Position numbers and translations under genes: made by a program | Assembly: GCA_000153145.1 (NCBI GenBank) | Contig: CH672415.1 | Location: forward strand, 63,827 to 127,826 | Reading direction: 5' to 3' | From: a marine actinobacterium PHSC20C1 | GTDB lineage: Bacteria > Actinomycetota > Actinomycetes > Actinomycetales > Microbacteriaceae | Length of the DNA stretch: 64,000 bases | Shown: positions 46,560-55,987 of the stretch, in pieces | Layout of the letters: every line of letters starts with the position of its first letter | Position numbering within the stretch: position 1 is the stretch's first letter | The notes under the pieces: model-generated | Seen by the model: only the letters and a program-made list of their open reading frames with translations | Databases searched by the model: none | Told to the model about the DNA's origin: nothing

Positions 46560-47966
46560 CTACAGCAACCCGAGAGTGTTAGTGGTCAATGGTGCGTCTC
46601 CAACGAGGGTTGCCCACAGCGCAGGGAACTGGGGCAAAGTCTTGGCTGTAGCGTCGATTCCTTCAACCTCGATCCCAGCGATGGCTAGGCCGATGATTGC
46701 TCCAGCCGTGGACATCCGGTGGTCTTCGTAGCTGTGCCACACGCCGCCATGGAGTTCTCGTGGCTCGATGTGGAGACCATCGTCGAGCTCGGTCACCGCA
46801 CCGCCAAGGGCGTTGATCTCCGCGCAGAGCGCAGCAAGCCGATCGGTTTCGTGACCGCGGAGGTGACCGATCCCGGTGATCGTACTGGGGGAGGATGCTA
46901 ACGCCGCGAGAGCGACGATTGCCGGAGCGAGTTCGCCTCCCGTACTGAGATCAAGCTCGACCCCGGCATAGCTGTTGCCACCGATGATGCCAGCGCCGCC
47001 GTCAATCGTCAGCGCGCCATCACTGCGCGACGCGGTTGCCCCGAAGAGTGGCAACAGCTGTTCGAGGTCTGCTCCGACCTGGGTAGTGGACTCGGGCCAA
47101 CCCTCGATCGTGACAGTTCCACCCGCGACAATTGCGGCGGCAAGGAACGGCGCCGCATTCGAGAGATCGGGCTCTAGTTCAACGTCAATCGCACTAATTG
47201 GACCAGCAGGGACAACCCACACGCCCGGCTCAGGGCACTCCACAACAACTCCGCGCGCCGCGAGGCACTCAATTGTCATCTCGATGTGCGGCAGGCTCGG
47301 CAACGTATCGCCGGTGTGGCGCAGAGTGAGTCCGTGATCGAAGCGCGCGGCCGCTAACAGCAATCCAGAAACAAACTGGCTGGATGCCGAAGCGTCAATG
47401 CTGATCTCGCCGCCGGCAACCGAACCCATGCCGTAGAGGTTAAAGGGGAGCGTTCCTCGGCCATCGTCAGAGACATCCACCCCCAGCGCACGCAAGGAGT
47501 CAATGGTGGTGCGCATCGGTCGACGGAGCGCAGCCTCGTCACCGTCGAAGGAAACGGGCCCCAAAGCGAGCGCAGCTACCGGTGGCAAGAAACGCATCAC
47601 CGTGCCGGCTAGTCCGCAATCGATCGAACTGCCGCCCTGAAGTTCGCTCGGAGTGACTGCGAGGTCGGGCCCAAAGACGTTGCCGGTCGCGATTTCTTCG
47701 ATTTCAACACCGAGCGCCCGCAGCGCCTGAATCATGAGAGCGCTATCACGCGAATGGAGCGGCGAATGCAGCCGAGAAGGGCCGTCGGCCAGAGCGGCGA
47801 GCACCAACTCGCGGTTCGTCAGGCTTTTACTGCCGGGAAGGTTTACCGTCGCAGACAGGGCATGCGAAACCGTCGGTGCAGGCCAGTTGCCAGGCACCGT
47901 GGTCTCAGGCACAGTCTCGTCGTCGTACGGGCTGAACTCTGGGTTGGAATACTTCGATACGAACAT
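46560..47966 (-). CDS. aroA: 3-phosphoshikimate 1-carboxyvinyltransferase (EPSP synthase)
   Basis: A 468-residue shikimate-pathway enzyme. LPGSKSLTNRELVLAALADG (near residues 44-63) is the phosphoshikimate site, LAGTVMRFLPP the PEP/glyphosate site, and GHLRGHETDRLAALCAE the second signature. It is divergent from sigH; the SigH-type promoter at 47946-47971 overlaps its start codon. First gene of the aroA-rsgA-hisN operon. Confidence 0.97.
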   Translation of the reverse strand: MFVSKYSNPEFSPYDDETVPETTVPGNWPAPTVSHALSATVNLPGSKSLTNRELVLAALADGPSRLHSPLHSRDSALMIQALRALGVEIEEIATGNVFGPDLAVTPSELQGGSSIDCGLAGTVMRFLPPVAALALGPVSFDGDEAALRRPMRTTIDSLRALGVDVSDDGRGTLPFNLYGMGSVAGGEISIDASASSQFVSGLLLAAARFDHGLTLRHTGDTLPSLPHIEMTIECLAARGVVVECPEPGVWVVPAGPISAIDVELEPDLSNAAPFLAAAIVAGGTVTIEGWPESTTQVGADLEQLLPLFGATASRSDGALTIDGGAGIIGGNSYAGVELDLSTGGELAPAIVALAALASSPSTITGIGHLRGHETDRLAALCAEINALGGAVTELDDGLHIEPRELHGGVWHSYEDHRMSTAGAIIGLAIAGIEVEGIDATAKTLPQFPALWATLVGDAPLTTNTLGLL

Positions 47967-47971
47967 TAGTT
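47946..47971 (+). promoter_or_regulatory. SigH/SigR-type promoter in front of sigH
   Basis: GGAAT at 47946-47950 and GTT at 47969-47971 are separated by 18 bases, matching the SigR/SigH consensus GGAAT-N16-20-GTT. It lies 45 bases upstream of the sigH start, so self-activation of sigH-rsrA is likely. It also covers the aroA start on the other strand. Confidence 0.75.
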
Positions 47972-48015
47972 ACTAAGAGTATCGGCGATTTACACAGCAC
48001 GGAGGAGGCACCAGC

Positions 48016-48702
48016 ATGACTGCATTACTGAGCACTCAGCCGGATGCCGTGATCGGCGAACTAGAATTGTCGCTGATGACTACCGACAGAGTTGAGCACA
48101 GCGCCACCGACACCGCCGCAGACGACAAGCGACGGCAGTTCGAAGAGCAAGCGCTGCCCTTTATGGACCAACTTTTTGGTGCCGCAATGCGCATGACCCG
48201 AAACCCCAGCGATGCTGCCGACCTCGTTCAGGAGACGTTCGTCAAAGCATTTCAGGCATTCGGGCAATTTCAGCAGGGTACAAACCTGAAGGCTTGGCTG
48301 TATCGCATCCAGACCAACACGTTTATCAATATTTATCGCAAGAACCAGCGGAACCCTTACCAAGGAACAATCGACGAACTCGAAGACTGGCAACTGGGCG
48401 GCGCCGAGTCGGTAACCCAGTCAGTCTCAACGCGTTCGGCTGAGGCTGAAGCCATCGATCACCTGCCGGATAGCGCAGTGAAAGATGCACTCCAGTCAAT
48501 TCCCGAAGATTTTAGACTTGCGGTTTATTTTGCCGACGTCGAAGGCTTCTCGTATCAGGAGATCGCCGACATCATGAAAACCCCAGTAGGAACCGTAATG
48601 AGCCGACTGCACCGTGGCCGTCGCATGTTGCGCGAACTGTTGGCCGACTATGCGCGTGACCGCACCCCCGGCACGCCCGCATCATCAAGGAGCAAGAAAT
48701 GA
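48016..48702 (+). CDS. sigH: ECF sigma factor SigH/SigR (thiol-oxidative stress)
   Basis: A 228-residue group 4 sigma factor. Region 2 ([35 protein letters not shown]...[19 protein letters not shown]) and region 4 ([40 protein letters not shown]) are intact. GGAGGAGG precedes the ATG at 48016. The N-terminal 30 residues are variable. The next gene is the zinc anti-sigma factor RsrA (4-base overlap), the classical redox switch of this group. Promoter autoregulation is supported by the upstream SigH-type site. Confidence 0.95.
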   Translation: MTALLSTQPDAVIGELELSLMTTDRVEHSATDTAADDKRRQFEEQALPFMDQLFGAAMRMTRNPSDAADLVQETFVKAFQAFGQFQQGTNLKAWLYRIQTNTFINIYRKNQRNPYQGTIDELEDWQLGGAESVTQSVSTRSAEAEAIDHLPDSAVKDALQSIPEDFRLAVYFADVEGFSYQEIADIMKTPVGTVMSRLHRGRRMLRELLADYARDRTPGTPASSRSKK

Positions 48703-48929
48703 CCGATTGCGGTTGCGAAAAAGCGAAAGCAGAACTCGAGGAGTACCTCGATCGTGAATTGAATGAAGCAGACTTCCAAGATGTTTCTGATCACCTCGAC
48801 AACTGCGAATCGTGCTCGAGCGAACACCTTGTCGCGCTCGCGCTCAAACTTAAGGTGAAGCAGGCCTGCCGGGAAACTGCCCCTGAGGATCTGCGAAACG
48901 CGATCTTGTCGAAGCTGGCAGACGCCTAA
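48699..48929 (+). CDS. rsrA: Zinc-binding anti-sigma factor RsrA
   Basis: A 76-residue anti-sigma factor of the ZAS family. H32-x3-C36-x2-C39 (in HLDNCESC) plus Cys4/Cys6 supply the zinc and thiol switch. Disulfide stress releases SigH. It overlaps sigH by 4 bases and is followed by a strong hairpin terminator. Mycothiol-dependent reduction would reset it if mycothiol is made. Confidence 0.95.
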   Translation: MTDCGCEKAKAELEEYLDRELNEADFQDVSDHLDNCESCSSEHLVALALKLKVKQACRETAPEDLRNAILSKLADA

Positions 48930-48982
48930 CAAGTTTTGGGCGCTCGCCGCCACCCTTTTTGCGATGCATCTAGCGCTTAAGC

Positions 48983-49018
48983 GAAAGCGGGCATCCTCTT
49001 CGGAGGATGCCCGCTTTC
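48983..49018. terminator. Bidirectional terminator between rsrA and kgd
   Basis: Sixteen-base arms GAAAGCGGGCATCCTC and GAGGATGCCCGCTTTC with a TTCG loop, between convergent genes. It would end sigH-rsrA on the plus strand and kgd on the minus strand. Confidence 0.88.
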
Positions 49019-49041
49019 GTCGTTAACGCAGTATCTCGGCC

Positions 49042-52000
49042 CTAGGGCTGCGTGATTGCGTGGTCGATCAGTTCTGCCTGCTCTAGCGCGCTGCGCTTCG
49101 ACGAGCCTGTCGCAGGCGAAGCGGATGCCGGACGCGCGGCAACCTTAATCTCGCGAGCATCCACGTAGCGCTGCAGTTCCAGACTGATGAATGGCCAAGC
49201 ACCCTGATTCTCGGGCTCGTCTTGAGTCCACACAATGTCGGCATTCGGGTACTTCGCGAGTACCTCATTCATGTCGGTGACCGGCAGCGGGTAGAACTGC
49301 TCCATGCGAACGACAGCGATGTTGGTGATCTCGCGCTTGTCGAGCTCAGCGACGATGTCGTAGTAAGTCTTACCCGAAGTGACGATTACGCGGGTAACAC
49401 CGGACTTGTCGCTGAGTCGTACGTCGTCGAGCACCGGCTCGAAACGACCACTCGTGAAGTCGGCGACGTCACTAGTGGCACCGCGGAGACGAAGCATCGC
49501 CTTGGGGGTGAACACGATGAGCGGACGACGCGGACGCGAGTATGCCTGGCGCCGCAAAAGGTGGAAGTACGACGCCGGAGTTGACGGTCGCGCAACAATC
49601 ATGTTGTTCTCGGCGCACATCTGCAGGTAGCGCTCGATGCGGGCAGATGAGTGGTCGGGGCCTTGTCCCTCGTAGCCGTGCGGCAACAGCATGACAACAC
49701 TTGAACGCTGAGCCCACTTCTGCTCGGCGCTCGAGATGAACTCGTCAATGACGATCTGGGCGCCGTTGGCGAAGTCACCGAACTGGGCCTCCCACATGAC
49801 GAGAGCGTCAGCACGCTCAACCGAGTACCCGTACTCGAAGCCGAGAGCCGCGTACTCGCTCAAGAGGGAGTCATAGATCCAGAAGCGTGATTGGTTCTCA
49901 GAGAGGTTTTGCAGCGGCAACCATTCTTGACCGTTTTCACGATCATGCAGTACGGCATGTCGTTGAACGAAAGTTCCTCGACGAGCATCCTGACCGGCCA
50001 TACGAACCGGGGTGCCTTCGAGTAGAACCGAACCGATGGCGAGCAATTCAGCAAATGCCCAATCGATCGCGCCCTTGCGGCTCATGTCTACACGCTTGCG
50101 TAGCAGCGCCTGCAACTTGTTGTGCACCGTGAAGTTAGCCGGCGGGTTTCCATGCGCGTCGCCAATGAGGTGGACAATGCTCTCGTCGATTCCTGTCGTG
50201 ATGGGTTCACCGACAGCATCGTCGCGCTGCGAGCCTGGACGCTCAAGATCGGAAACTCCGTTGCCGTCCTTGGTGAGGATGGGCATCGAACCGGTTTGGG
50301 CAGCGTGCGTTTCAGCAAATGCGCGCTCGAGACGGTCTTGGAAGTCCTGATGGCTGGCTTCGTACTCTTCCTGAGTAATATCGCCACGACCAACGAGGCC
50401 CTCGGTGTAGAGGGTACGAACGGAGCGCTTTGCTTCGATCAGGTTGTACATCAGAGGCTGCGTCATCGAGGGGTCGTCACCCTCGTTGTGCCCGCGGCGG
50501 CGGTAACAAATCAGGTCGATGACAACATCGCGGTGGAACTTCTGACGGTACGCGAACGCGAGCTCAGAAACGCGAACTACCGCCTCGGGATCATCACCAT
50601 TGACGTGGAAGATCGGAGCCTGAACCGTCTTGGCAACATCGCTCGAGTACTGCGACGTGCGAGCCTCGCCGGGAGGAGTCGTAAACCCAACCTGGTTGTT
50701 GATGTTGACGTGGATGGTTCCACCCGTGCGGTATGCCCGCAATTGAGACATCTGCAGGATCTCAACAACGATGCCTTGGCCGGCCATAGCGGCGTCACCG
50801 TGAACCATCACAGGAAGAACCGCGTAGGAACCAATCGGGCGTCGATCTTGCTTGGCGCGAACAATGCCCTCAAGTACGCCATCGACGGCTTCAAGGTGGG
50901 AGGGGTTAGCAGCGAGGTAAACAGGAATCTGTCGACCATCGGCAGCGGTGAAAGTGCCCTCGGTGCCGAGGTGGTACTTCACATCGCCCGAACCTTGAAC
51001 GGTTCGCGGGTCTTGAGTTCCCTCGAACTCGCGGAAGATCTGACCGTAGGTCTTGCCTGCGATGTTGGTCAGAACGCTGAGACGACCGCGGTGCGCCATG
51101 CCGATTGCAACCTCTTCGAGGTTGGCTTCTGCCGCTTTCTGGATGACAGCATCCAGAAGAGCAATCGTCGACTCTCCACCCTCGAGGCTGAAGCGCTTCT
51201 GGCCGACGTACTTGGTCTGAAGGAAGGTTTCGAAAGCTTCTGCCTCGTTGAGCTTGCCGAGGATGCGCATCTGCTCGTCGTGGGTCGGCTTCGTGTATGG
51301 CTTCTCAACGTGATCCTGAATCCAGCGACGCTGTTCAGGGTCTTGAATGTGCATGTACTCGATACCGACAGTGCGGCAATAAGCGTCGCGCAGCATCCCG
51401 AGAATTTCACGCAACAGCGCCTGGCGCTTGCCGCCGAACCCGCCAGTAACGAATTCACGGTCGAGGTCCCAGAAAGTGAGACCATGACTCGAAATATCGA
51501 GGTCGGGGTGCGACCGTTGGCGGTACTCAAGAGGGTCGGTGTCAGCCATCAGGTGGCCGCGAACTCGGAACGAGTTGATGAGCTCTTGAACACGCGAGGT
51601 CTTGTTGACATTGTCAGCAAGGTCGACGCTGATGTCGTTTGCCCAGTGAATCGGGTCGTAAGGAATCCGCAGCGCGGCGAAAATATCTTCGTAGAAGTGG
51701 TTTTCGCCGATCAGGCGTTCGTGAATCTTCTTGAGGAACTCGCCAGAACCAGCACCCTGAATTACCCGGTGGTCGTAGGTGCTCGTCAGGGTAATAGTTT
51801 TGCCGATACCCAGCTCAGAAAGCGTGCGCAGGCTTGCTCCCTGGAACTCTGCGGGGTACTCAAGTGCGCCGGCTCCGACGATCGTGCCCGATCCGCGCAT
51901 GAGGCGAGGAACAGAGTGTTCGGTGCCGATTCCGCCGGGGTTGGTCAACGAAATGGTGTTGCCCTGGTAGTCAGCGCCGGTGAGTTTGTTGGCGCGAGCA

Positions 52001-52881
52001 CGGGAAACGATGTCTTCGTAGGCTGCGAGGAACTCACCAAAGCCCATCGTCTCGGCCTGCTTGATGCCGGGAACGACGAGAGATCGTGTGCCATCTGGCT
52101 TCGGCATGTCAATCGCGATGCCCAAGTTGATGTGGGCGGGGGTTACGACTGAAGGCTTGCCTTCTGGCTCGTCATAGAAGACGTTCTGGCTGGGGAATTC
52201 TTTAAGGGTCTGGATGATCGCCCACGCGATCAGGTGGGTAAACGACACCTTTCCGCCGCGAGCACGCTTGAGGTGATTGTTGATCACAATGCGATTGTCG
52301 ATCATGAGCTTGGCAGGAATGGTGCGAACGCTTGTCGCGGTCGGAACCGTGAGGCTCGAGTCCATGTTCGCTGCGAGACTCTTGGCTGCACCACGAAGTG
52401 GAGCAACGGCATTTTCCGCTTTGGGCTTGGCGTCGGCTGCGGCCTGAGTCGTATCGACAGGAGTCGTGGCGGGTGCCTGAGCCGGGATCGGCTGGGGCTT
52501 GGGTTCAACGGACGTTGTGCGGGCTACAGGCTGGCTACCAGTGTTGGGGCTTGGCTCATCTACGAACGGCTTCTCTGCCGCGGCAGGCTTGTCGGTTGCT
52601 GCGGCAGGTGTTTCCGTTTGCGCTGCAGGCTTCTCCGTTGGCGCTGCAGGCGTCGTTGCTGGCTGCGCATCGGGAGCAGTGTCAGGAGTCGCGGGAGTCG
52701 TATCCGCCGGTGAGGGTTCTACCGCCGGGTGGTAGTTCTCAAGGAAAGGCCACCACGATTCGGCGACTAGATTCTTGTCTTCGAGGTACTTTTCGTACAT
52801 CTCGTCGACCAACCATTCGTTGGCCCCGAACTCGCCCGAGGAGTCACCTTCCGGTGCGATTCCGGTTACTTGGCCTGACAC
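49042..52881 (-). CDS. kgd: Multifunctional 2-oxoglutarate dehydrogenase/decarboxylase, E2-E1 fusion (Kgd)
   Basis: A 1,279-residue enzyme of the TCA cycle, decarboxylating 2-oxoglutarate. After a short N-terminal helix (EWLVDEMYEKYLEDKNLVA) and a Pro/Ala/Thr linker of about 100 residues, the E2 transacetylase domain ends with TYDHRVIQGAGSG. The thiamine-diphosphate E1 domain follows (AHRGRLSVL, HGDAAMAGQGIV, and the pyrimidine-binding half YGYSVERADALVMWEAQFGDFANGAQ). No lipoyl domain is present, as in mycobacterial and corynebacterial Kgd/OdhA. The GTG at 52881 fits the family start; an ATG at 52995 would add 38 residues. Divergent from guaB1. Confidence 0.95.
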   Translation of the reverse strand: MSGQVTGIAPEGDSSGEFGANEWLVDEMYEKYLEDKNLVAESWWPFLENYHPAVEPSPADTTPATPDTAPDAQPATTPAAPTEKPAAQTETPAAATDKPAAAEKPFVDEPSPNTGSQPVARTTSVEPKPQPIPAQAPATTPVDTTQAAADAKPKAENAVAPLRGAAKSLAANMDSSLTVPTATSVRTIPAKLMIDNRIVINNHLKRARGGKVSFTHLIAWAIIQTLKEFPSQNVFYDEPEGKPSVVTPAHINLGIAIDMPKPDGTRSLVVPGIKQAETMGFGEFLAAYEDIVSRARANKLTGADYQGNTISLTNPGGIGTEHSVPRLMRGSGTIVGAGALEYPAEFQGASLRTLSELGIGKTITLTSTYDHRVIQGAGSGEFLKKIHERLIGENHFYEDIFAALRIPYDPIHWANDISVDLADNVNKTSRVQELINSFRVRGHLMADTDPLEYRQRSHPDLDISSHGLTFWDLDREFVTGGFGGKRQALLREILGMLRDAYCRTVGIEYMHIQDPEQRRWIQDHVEKPYTKPTHDEQMRILGKLNEAEAFETFLQTKYVGQKRFSLEGGESTIALLDAVIQKAAEANLEEVAIGMAHRGRLSVLTNIAGKTYGQIFREFEGTQDPRTVQGSGDVKYHLGTEGTFTAADGRQIPVYLAANPSHLEAVDGVLEGIVRAKQDRRPIGSYAVLPVMVHGDAAMAGQGIVVEILQMSQLRAYRTGGTIHVNINNQVGFTTPPGEARTSQYSSDVAKTVQAPIFHVNGDDPEAVVRVSELAFAYRQKFHRDVVIDLICYRRRGHNEGDDPSMTQPLMYNLIEAKRSVRTLYTEGLVGRGDITQEEYEASHQDFQDRLERAFAETHAAQTGSMPILTKDGNGVSDLERPGSQRDDAVGEPITTGIDESIVHLIGDAHGNPPANFTVHNKLQALLRKRVDMSRKGAIDWAFAELLAIGSVLLEGTPVRMAGQDARRGTFVQRHAVLHDRENGQEWLPLQNLSENQSRFWIYDSLLSEYAALGFEYGYSVERADALVMWEAQFGDFANGAQIVIDEFISSAEQKWAQRSSVVMLLPHGYEGQGPDHSSARIERYLQMCAENNMIVARPSTPASYFHLLRRQAYSRPRRPLIVFTPKAMLRLRGATSDVADFTSGRFEPVLDDVRLSDKSGVTRVIVTSGKTYYDIVAELDKREITNIAVVRMEQFYPLPVTDMNEVLAKYPNADIVWTQDEPENQGAWPFISLELQRYVDAREIKVAARPASASPATGSSKRSALEQAELIDHAITQP

Positions 52882-53060
52882 GTCAAACCGCCTACTTTCA
52901 GTTCTGGTGTGTGAAAAGTGACGCACATACTGCGCGCCGGACATCGTCAACAATCTTAATCGCTTTGCTGTGCGTCTGCTGGCCGCGAGACGCACATTCG
53001 GGCTAATTGGGTAAGTTTTCTGCAGATTGTTTGCATTCGATCACCTTTAAGCTGGTGAGT

Positions 53061-54497
53061 ATGGATTTCTACGAGACTTCTCCGCGCCACGACTTGACGT
53101 ACTCAGACGTGTTCTTGGTTCCCAGCCACTCCTCGGTTGGTAGTCGGATGGCAGTATCGCTCGCGCCCGGAGACGGAACGACCGCGACTATTCCCCTTGT
53201 GGCATCCAACATGAACTCTGTCACGGGCCCACGGCTCGCCGCGAGTCTCGCACGCCGAGGTGGCCTTGGCGTGTTGCCTCAAGACCTCAGTGCCACCGAC
53301 ATGGATGCCGCAATCACCTGGGTGCGCTCGCAGCCAATTGATCTTGATTCGGCGGTCATCCTCAGCACTAGTGATTCGGTTGAAAAAGCCCTTTTGCAAG
53401 TGCCACCACTTGCGGGTCACGGAGTCGTGGTGTTTGCTGACGGCGCACTCGTCGGTGTTGTTGACGCTGAGCGATTAGGGGAGGCGATGCCAGGGGCAAA
53501 CCTTGGCGATCTTCTTCGTCACGACACTCACGCGATTGACCGATCAGAGTTCGGTACTGCCCGTGAGCTTTTTGATCTCCTGATCAAGCGAGGAGTCGAC
53601 TTCGCACCTGTGGTCGATGGCGACATCGTTGTCGGGACGACGAGCGTGAAGAGCGCACTTCGATCCACTCTTTACAGTCCGGCAGTAGACGGTGAGGGAA
53701 AACTCGTTGTCGCAGCCGCGCTGGGGATAAATGGGGATGTTGCGGCTCGAGCCCGCGCACTCGTTGAATCAGGGGCGAGCATCCTCGTGCTCGATACCGC
53801 CCACGGACACCAAGACGGCATGGTCACTGCGGTAGAAAAAGTTGCAGCCCTCAACCTCGGAGTGCCGATTGCTGCCGGAAACGTGGTGACGTCTGCCGCC
53901 GTTCGTGACCTGGTTGCGGCAGGCGCAACAATCATTAAAGTCGGTGTTGGGCCAGGAGCCATGTGTACTACTCGCATGATGACTGCGGTAGGGCGTCCAC
54001 AGTTTTCGGCTGTACTTGAGACGGCGGCGACCGCGCGTGAGCTCGGCGCCCACGTCTGGGCAGATGGTGGAGTGCGCTATCCGCGCGACGTTGCACTCGC
54101 ACTCGCTGCAGGGGCGGCATCCGTCATGGTCGGCTCGTGGTTTGCGGGGACAATCGAGGCTCCGGGAGAGTTGCGTCACGACGATGCCGGCGCGCTCTAC
54201 AAGACAAGTTGGGGTATGGCATCGACTAAGGCCGTCCGCGCTCGGTTCGGCGGTCTCGACCCGTATGAACTGGCGCGCAAAGAACTGTTCGCCGAGGGGA
54301 TTTCGGGTTCAAAGATTTATCTGGATCCGGCCCGACCATCACTAGACGATCTGGTCGACATGATCACTTCAGGTGTCCGCAGCTCCTTCACATACGCCGG
54401 TGCGGCAAACCTTGACGAGTTCCACGAGCGTGCGCTCGTCGGAATCCAGTCTGCGGCAGGCTACGAAGAGGGCAAAGCATTGCCCGTGAGTTGGTAG
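53061..54497 (+). CDS. guaB1: GuaB1 family IMP dehydrogenase-related protein / GMP reductase
   Basis: A 478-residue protein of the IMPDH/GMPR superfamily. The catalytic loop is GVGPGAMCTTRMMTAVGRPQ with the Cys nucleophile; HDLTYSDVFLVPSHSSV and WADGGVRYPRDVALALAAGA are further family segments. A CBS pair is inserted near residues 90-200 (VILSTSDSVEKALLQ...). Known: mycobacterial GuaB1 acts as GMP reductase in purine salvage, not as IMPDH. ATG 53061 is used; upstream in-frame codons to 53007 are unlikely. Confidence 0.9.
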   Translation: MDFYETSPRHDLTYSDVFLVPSHSSVGSRMAVSLAPGDGTTATIPLVASNMNSVTGPRLAASLARRGGLGVLPQDLSATDMDAAITWVRSQPIDLDSAVILSTSDSVEKALLQVPPLAGHGVVVFADGALVGVVDAERLGEAMPGANLGDLLRHDTHAIDRSEFGTARELFDLLIKRGVDFAPVVDGDIVVGTTSVKSALRSTLYSPAVDGEGKLVVAAALGINGDVAARARALVESGASILVLDTAHGHQDGMVTAVEKVAALNLGVPIAAGNVVTSAAVRDLVAAGATIIKVGVGPGAMCTTRMMTAVGRPQFSAVLETAATARELGAHVWADGGVRYPRDVALALAAGAASVMVGSWFAGTIEAPGELRHDDAGALYKTSWGMASTKAVRARFGGLDPYELARKELFAEGISGSKIYLDPARPSLDDLVDMITSGVRSSFTYAGAANLDEFHERALVGIQSAAGYEEGKALPVSW

Positions 54498-54526
54498 CTC
54501 AGCAGTTATTCTGCAGGAATTTGTCC

Positions 54527-54664
54527 TATACTCGACCCCATAATGGACGACCCTCCCTCTAGTTGTCGCCGGGGCCGAACCTCGCGCGATCACCACCTGT
54601 CTCTCGCCCTTTCTCTCACACCCACCGCCGGGCGCTCGTGCTCCGCCGCAAGGGGTGACGCCTC
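54527..54664 (+). promoter_or_regulatory. Promoter and long 5' leader of the CNNM operon
   Basis: TATACT at 54527-54532 is a good -10 hexamer; transcription would start near 54539, leaving about 125 bases of leader before ATG 54665. The leader is C-rich with GC stems near 54605-54655 (CGCCGGGCGCTCG...GCTCCGCCGC) and GGGGTGACGCCTC before the start. No Mg2+ riboswitch family could be recognised. Confidence 0.4.
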
Positions 54665-55987
54665 ATGAACGAGTGGTTTTTACTAGCCATTGGCCTCGTT
54701 CTTACTGTTGGCACCGGTTTTTTTGTTGCCTCCGAGTTTGCGCTTGTTAATCTCGACCGCTCCGAGCTCGAAGCTCGTCAAGAGCGTGGAGAGAAGCGAC
54801 TCGGCACCGTCATTTCGGCGCTCAAGCACACCTCAACTCATCTTTCGAGCGCCCAACTGGGCATTACATTAACGACTTTGCTTGCTGGTTACACGCTCGA
54901 GCCAGCATTCAGTTCCTGGCTATCGATTCCGCTTGCCGCCGTCATCCCTGAGGCCGCGGTGACGGTGGTCGCGTCGATTCTGGCGATTACGTTCGCCACT
55001 TTGCTGTCGATGATCATCGGCGAACTTGTTCCAAAGAATTTTGCTCTAGCACTGCCCAAGGTCACCGCGAAATTCGTGGTGCCATTCCAAGTCGTCTTTA
55101 CGGCAGTCTTTCGACCGGCAGTCACGCTCCTCAACAACACGGCAAATGCCATCCTCCGCAGCATGGGGATTGAGCCAAAAGAGGAGCTGTCTGGTGCTCG
55201 CACCGCCGAGGAACTTACGTCGCTTGTGCGTCGTTCGGCTAGTCAGGGAAGCCTCGACAACGACACCGCGACGCTGCTAGCGCGTACGCTCGCGTTTGCC
55301 GATCACACTGCGCAGGACGTGATGACCCCGCGTCCCCGTGTAGACAGCATTGATCGCACAGACAGTGCTCAAGATGTCATCAATCTCGCGAAGCGCACCG
55401 GTTTCTCGCGCTTTCCCGTGATTGACGACAGCATCGACGACGTTGTGGGACTTGTACACGTCAAGCAGGCCGTCGCCGTGCCGCACAAGAAGCGTGCCGA
55501 TGTGCCCGTTTCTGCGCTTCAGACTGAGGCGCTTCAAGTTCCAGAGACGATGCGGTTGGATGCACTGCTTGCCGAATTGCGCGGCCGGGGCTACCAAATG
55601 GCCGTTGTCGTCGACGAATACGGCGGGACCGCGGGTGTTGCCACTCTCGAGGATCTCGTCGAAGAGTTGGTTGGCGAAGTCTCGGACGAACACGATCGCT
55701 CTAAAGCAGATGTTGTTCGCTCCCGCGACTGGTTCACGTTTCCGGCGATCCTGCGTCCAGACGAGCTCTTGGAGCGCACTGGTGTTGAGGTTCCAGAAGA
55801 GGGCCCCTACGAAACTGTTGCAGGCTGGCTCATGAGCGAGCTTGGGCGTGTTCCTCGTACCGGAGACATCATCACCGCAGCCGGTGGTGTATTTCGAATT
55901 GAACGACTGGAAGGCCGACGAATCGACCGCGTGAGGTTTACGCCTGATCCCGTTACGAGCGACAGCGATGCCGAGGTGGTTGGCTAA
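54665..55987 (+). CDS. CNNM/CorC-HlyC family membrane protein (DUF21-CBS), full length
   Basis: A 440-residue 'hemolysin family' protein, now seen as CNNM-type Mg2+/metal transport proteins. An N-terminal DUF21 domain has about four hydrophobic segments ([50 protein letters not shown]). A CBS pair follows ([56 protein letters not shown]). The C-terminal CorC/HlyC domain ends with [16 protein letters not shown]. Stop and the start of the next gene overlap (TAATG). Confidence 0.9.
   Translation: MNEWFLLAIGLVLTVGTGFFVASEFALVNLDRSELEARQERGEKRLGTVISALKHTSTHLSSAQLGITLTTLLAGYTLEPAFSSWLSIPLAAVIPEAAVTVVASILAITFATLLSMIIGELVPKNFALALPKVTAKFVVPFQVVFTAVFRPAVTLLNNTANAILRSMGIEPKEELSGARTAEELTSLVRRSASQGSLDNDTATLLARTLAFADHTAQDVMTPRPRVDSIDRTDSAQDVINLAKRTGFSRFPVIDDSIDDVVGLVHVKQAVAVPHKKRADVPVSALQTEALQVPETMRLDALLAELRGRGYQMAVVVDEYGGTAGVATLEDLVEELVGEVSDEHDRSKADVVRSRDWFTFPAILRPDELLERTGVEVPEEGPYETVAGWLMSELGRVPRTGDIITAAGGVFRIERLEGRRIDRVRFTPDPVTSDSDAEVVG

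Noticed and set aside
50122..52152. A 676-codon open frame on the plus strand
   Set aside because: It lies fully antisense to kgd, whose domains are unmistakable; the frame is a by-product of GC-biased codons.
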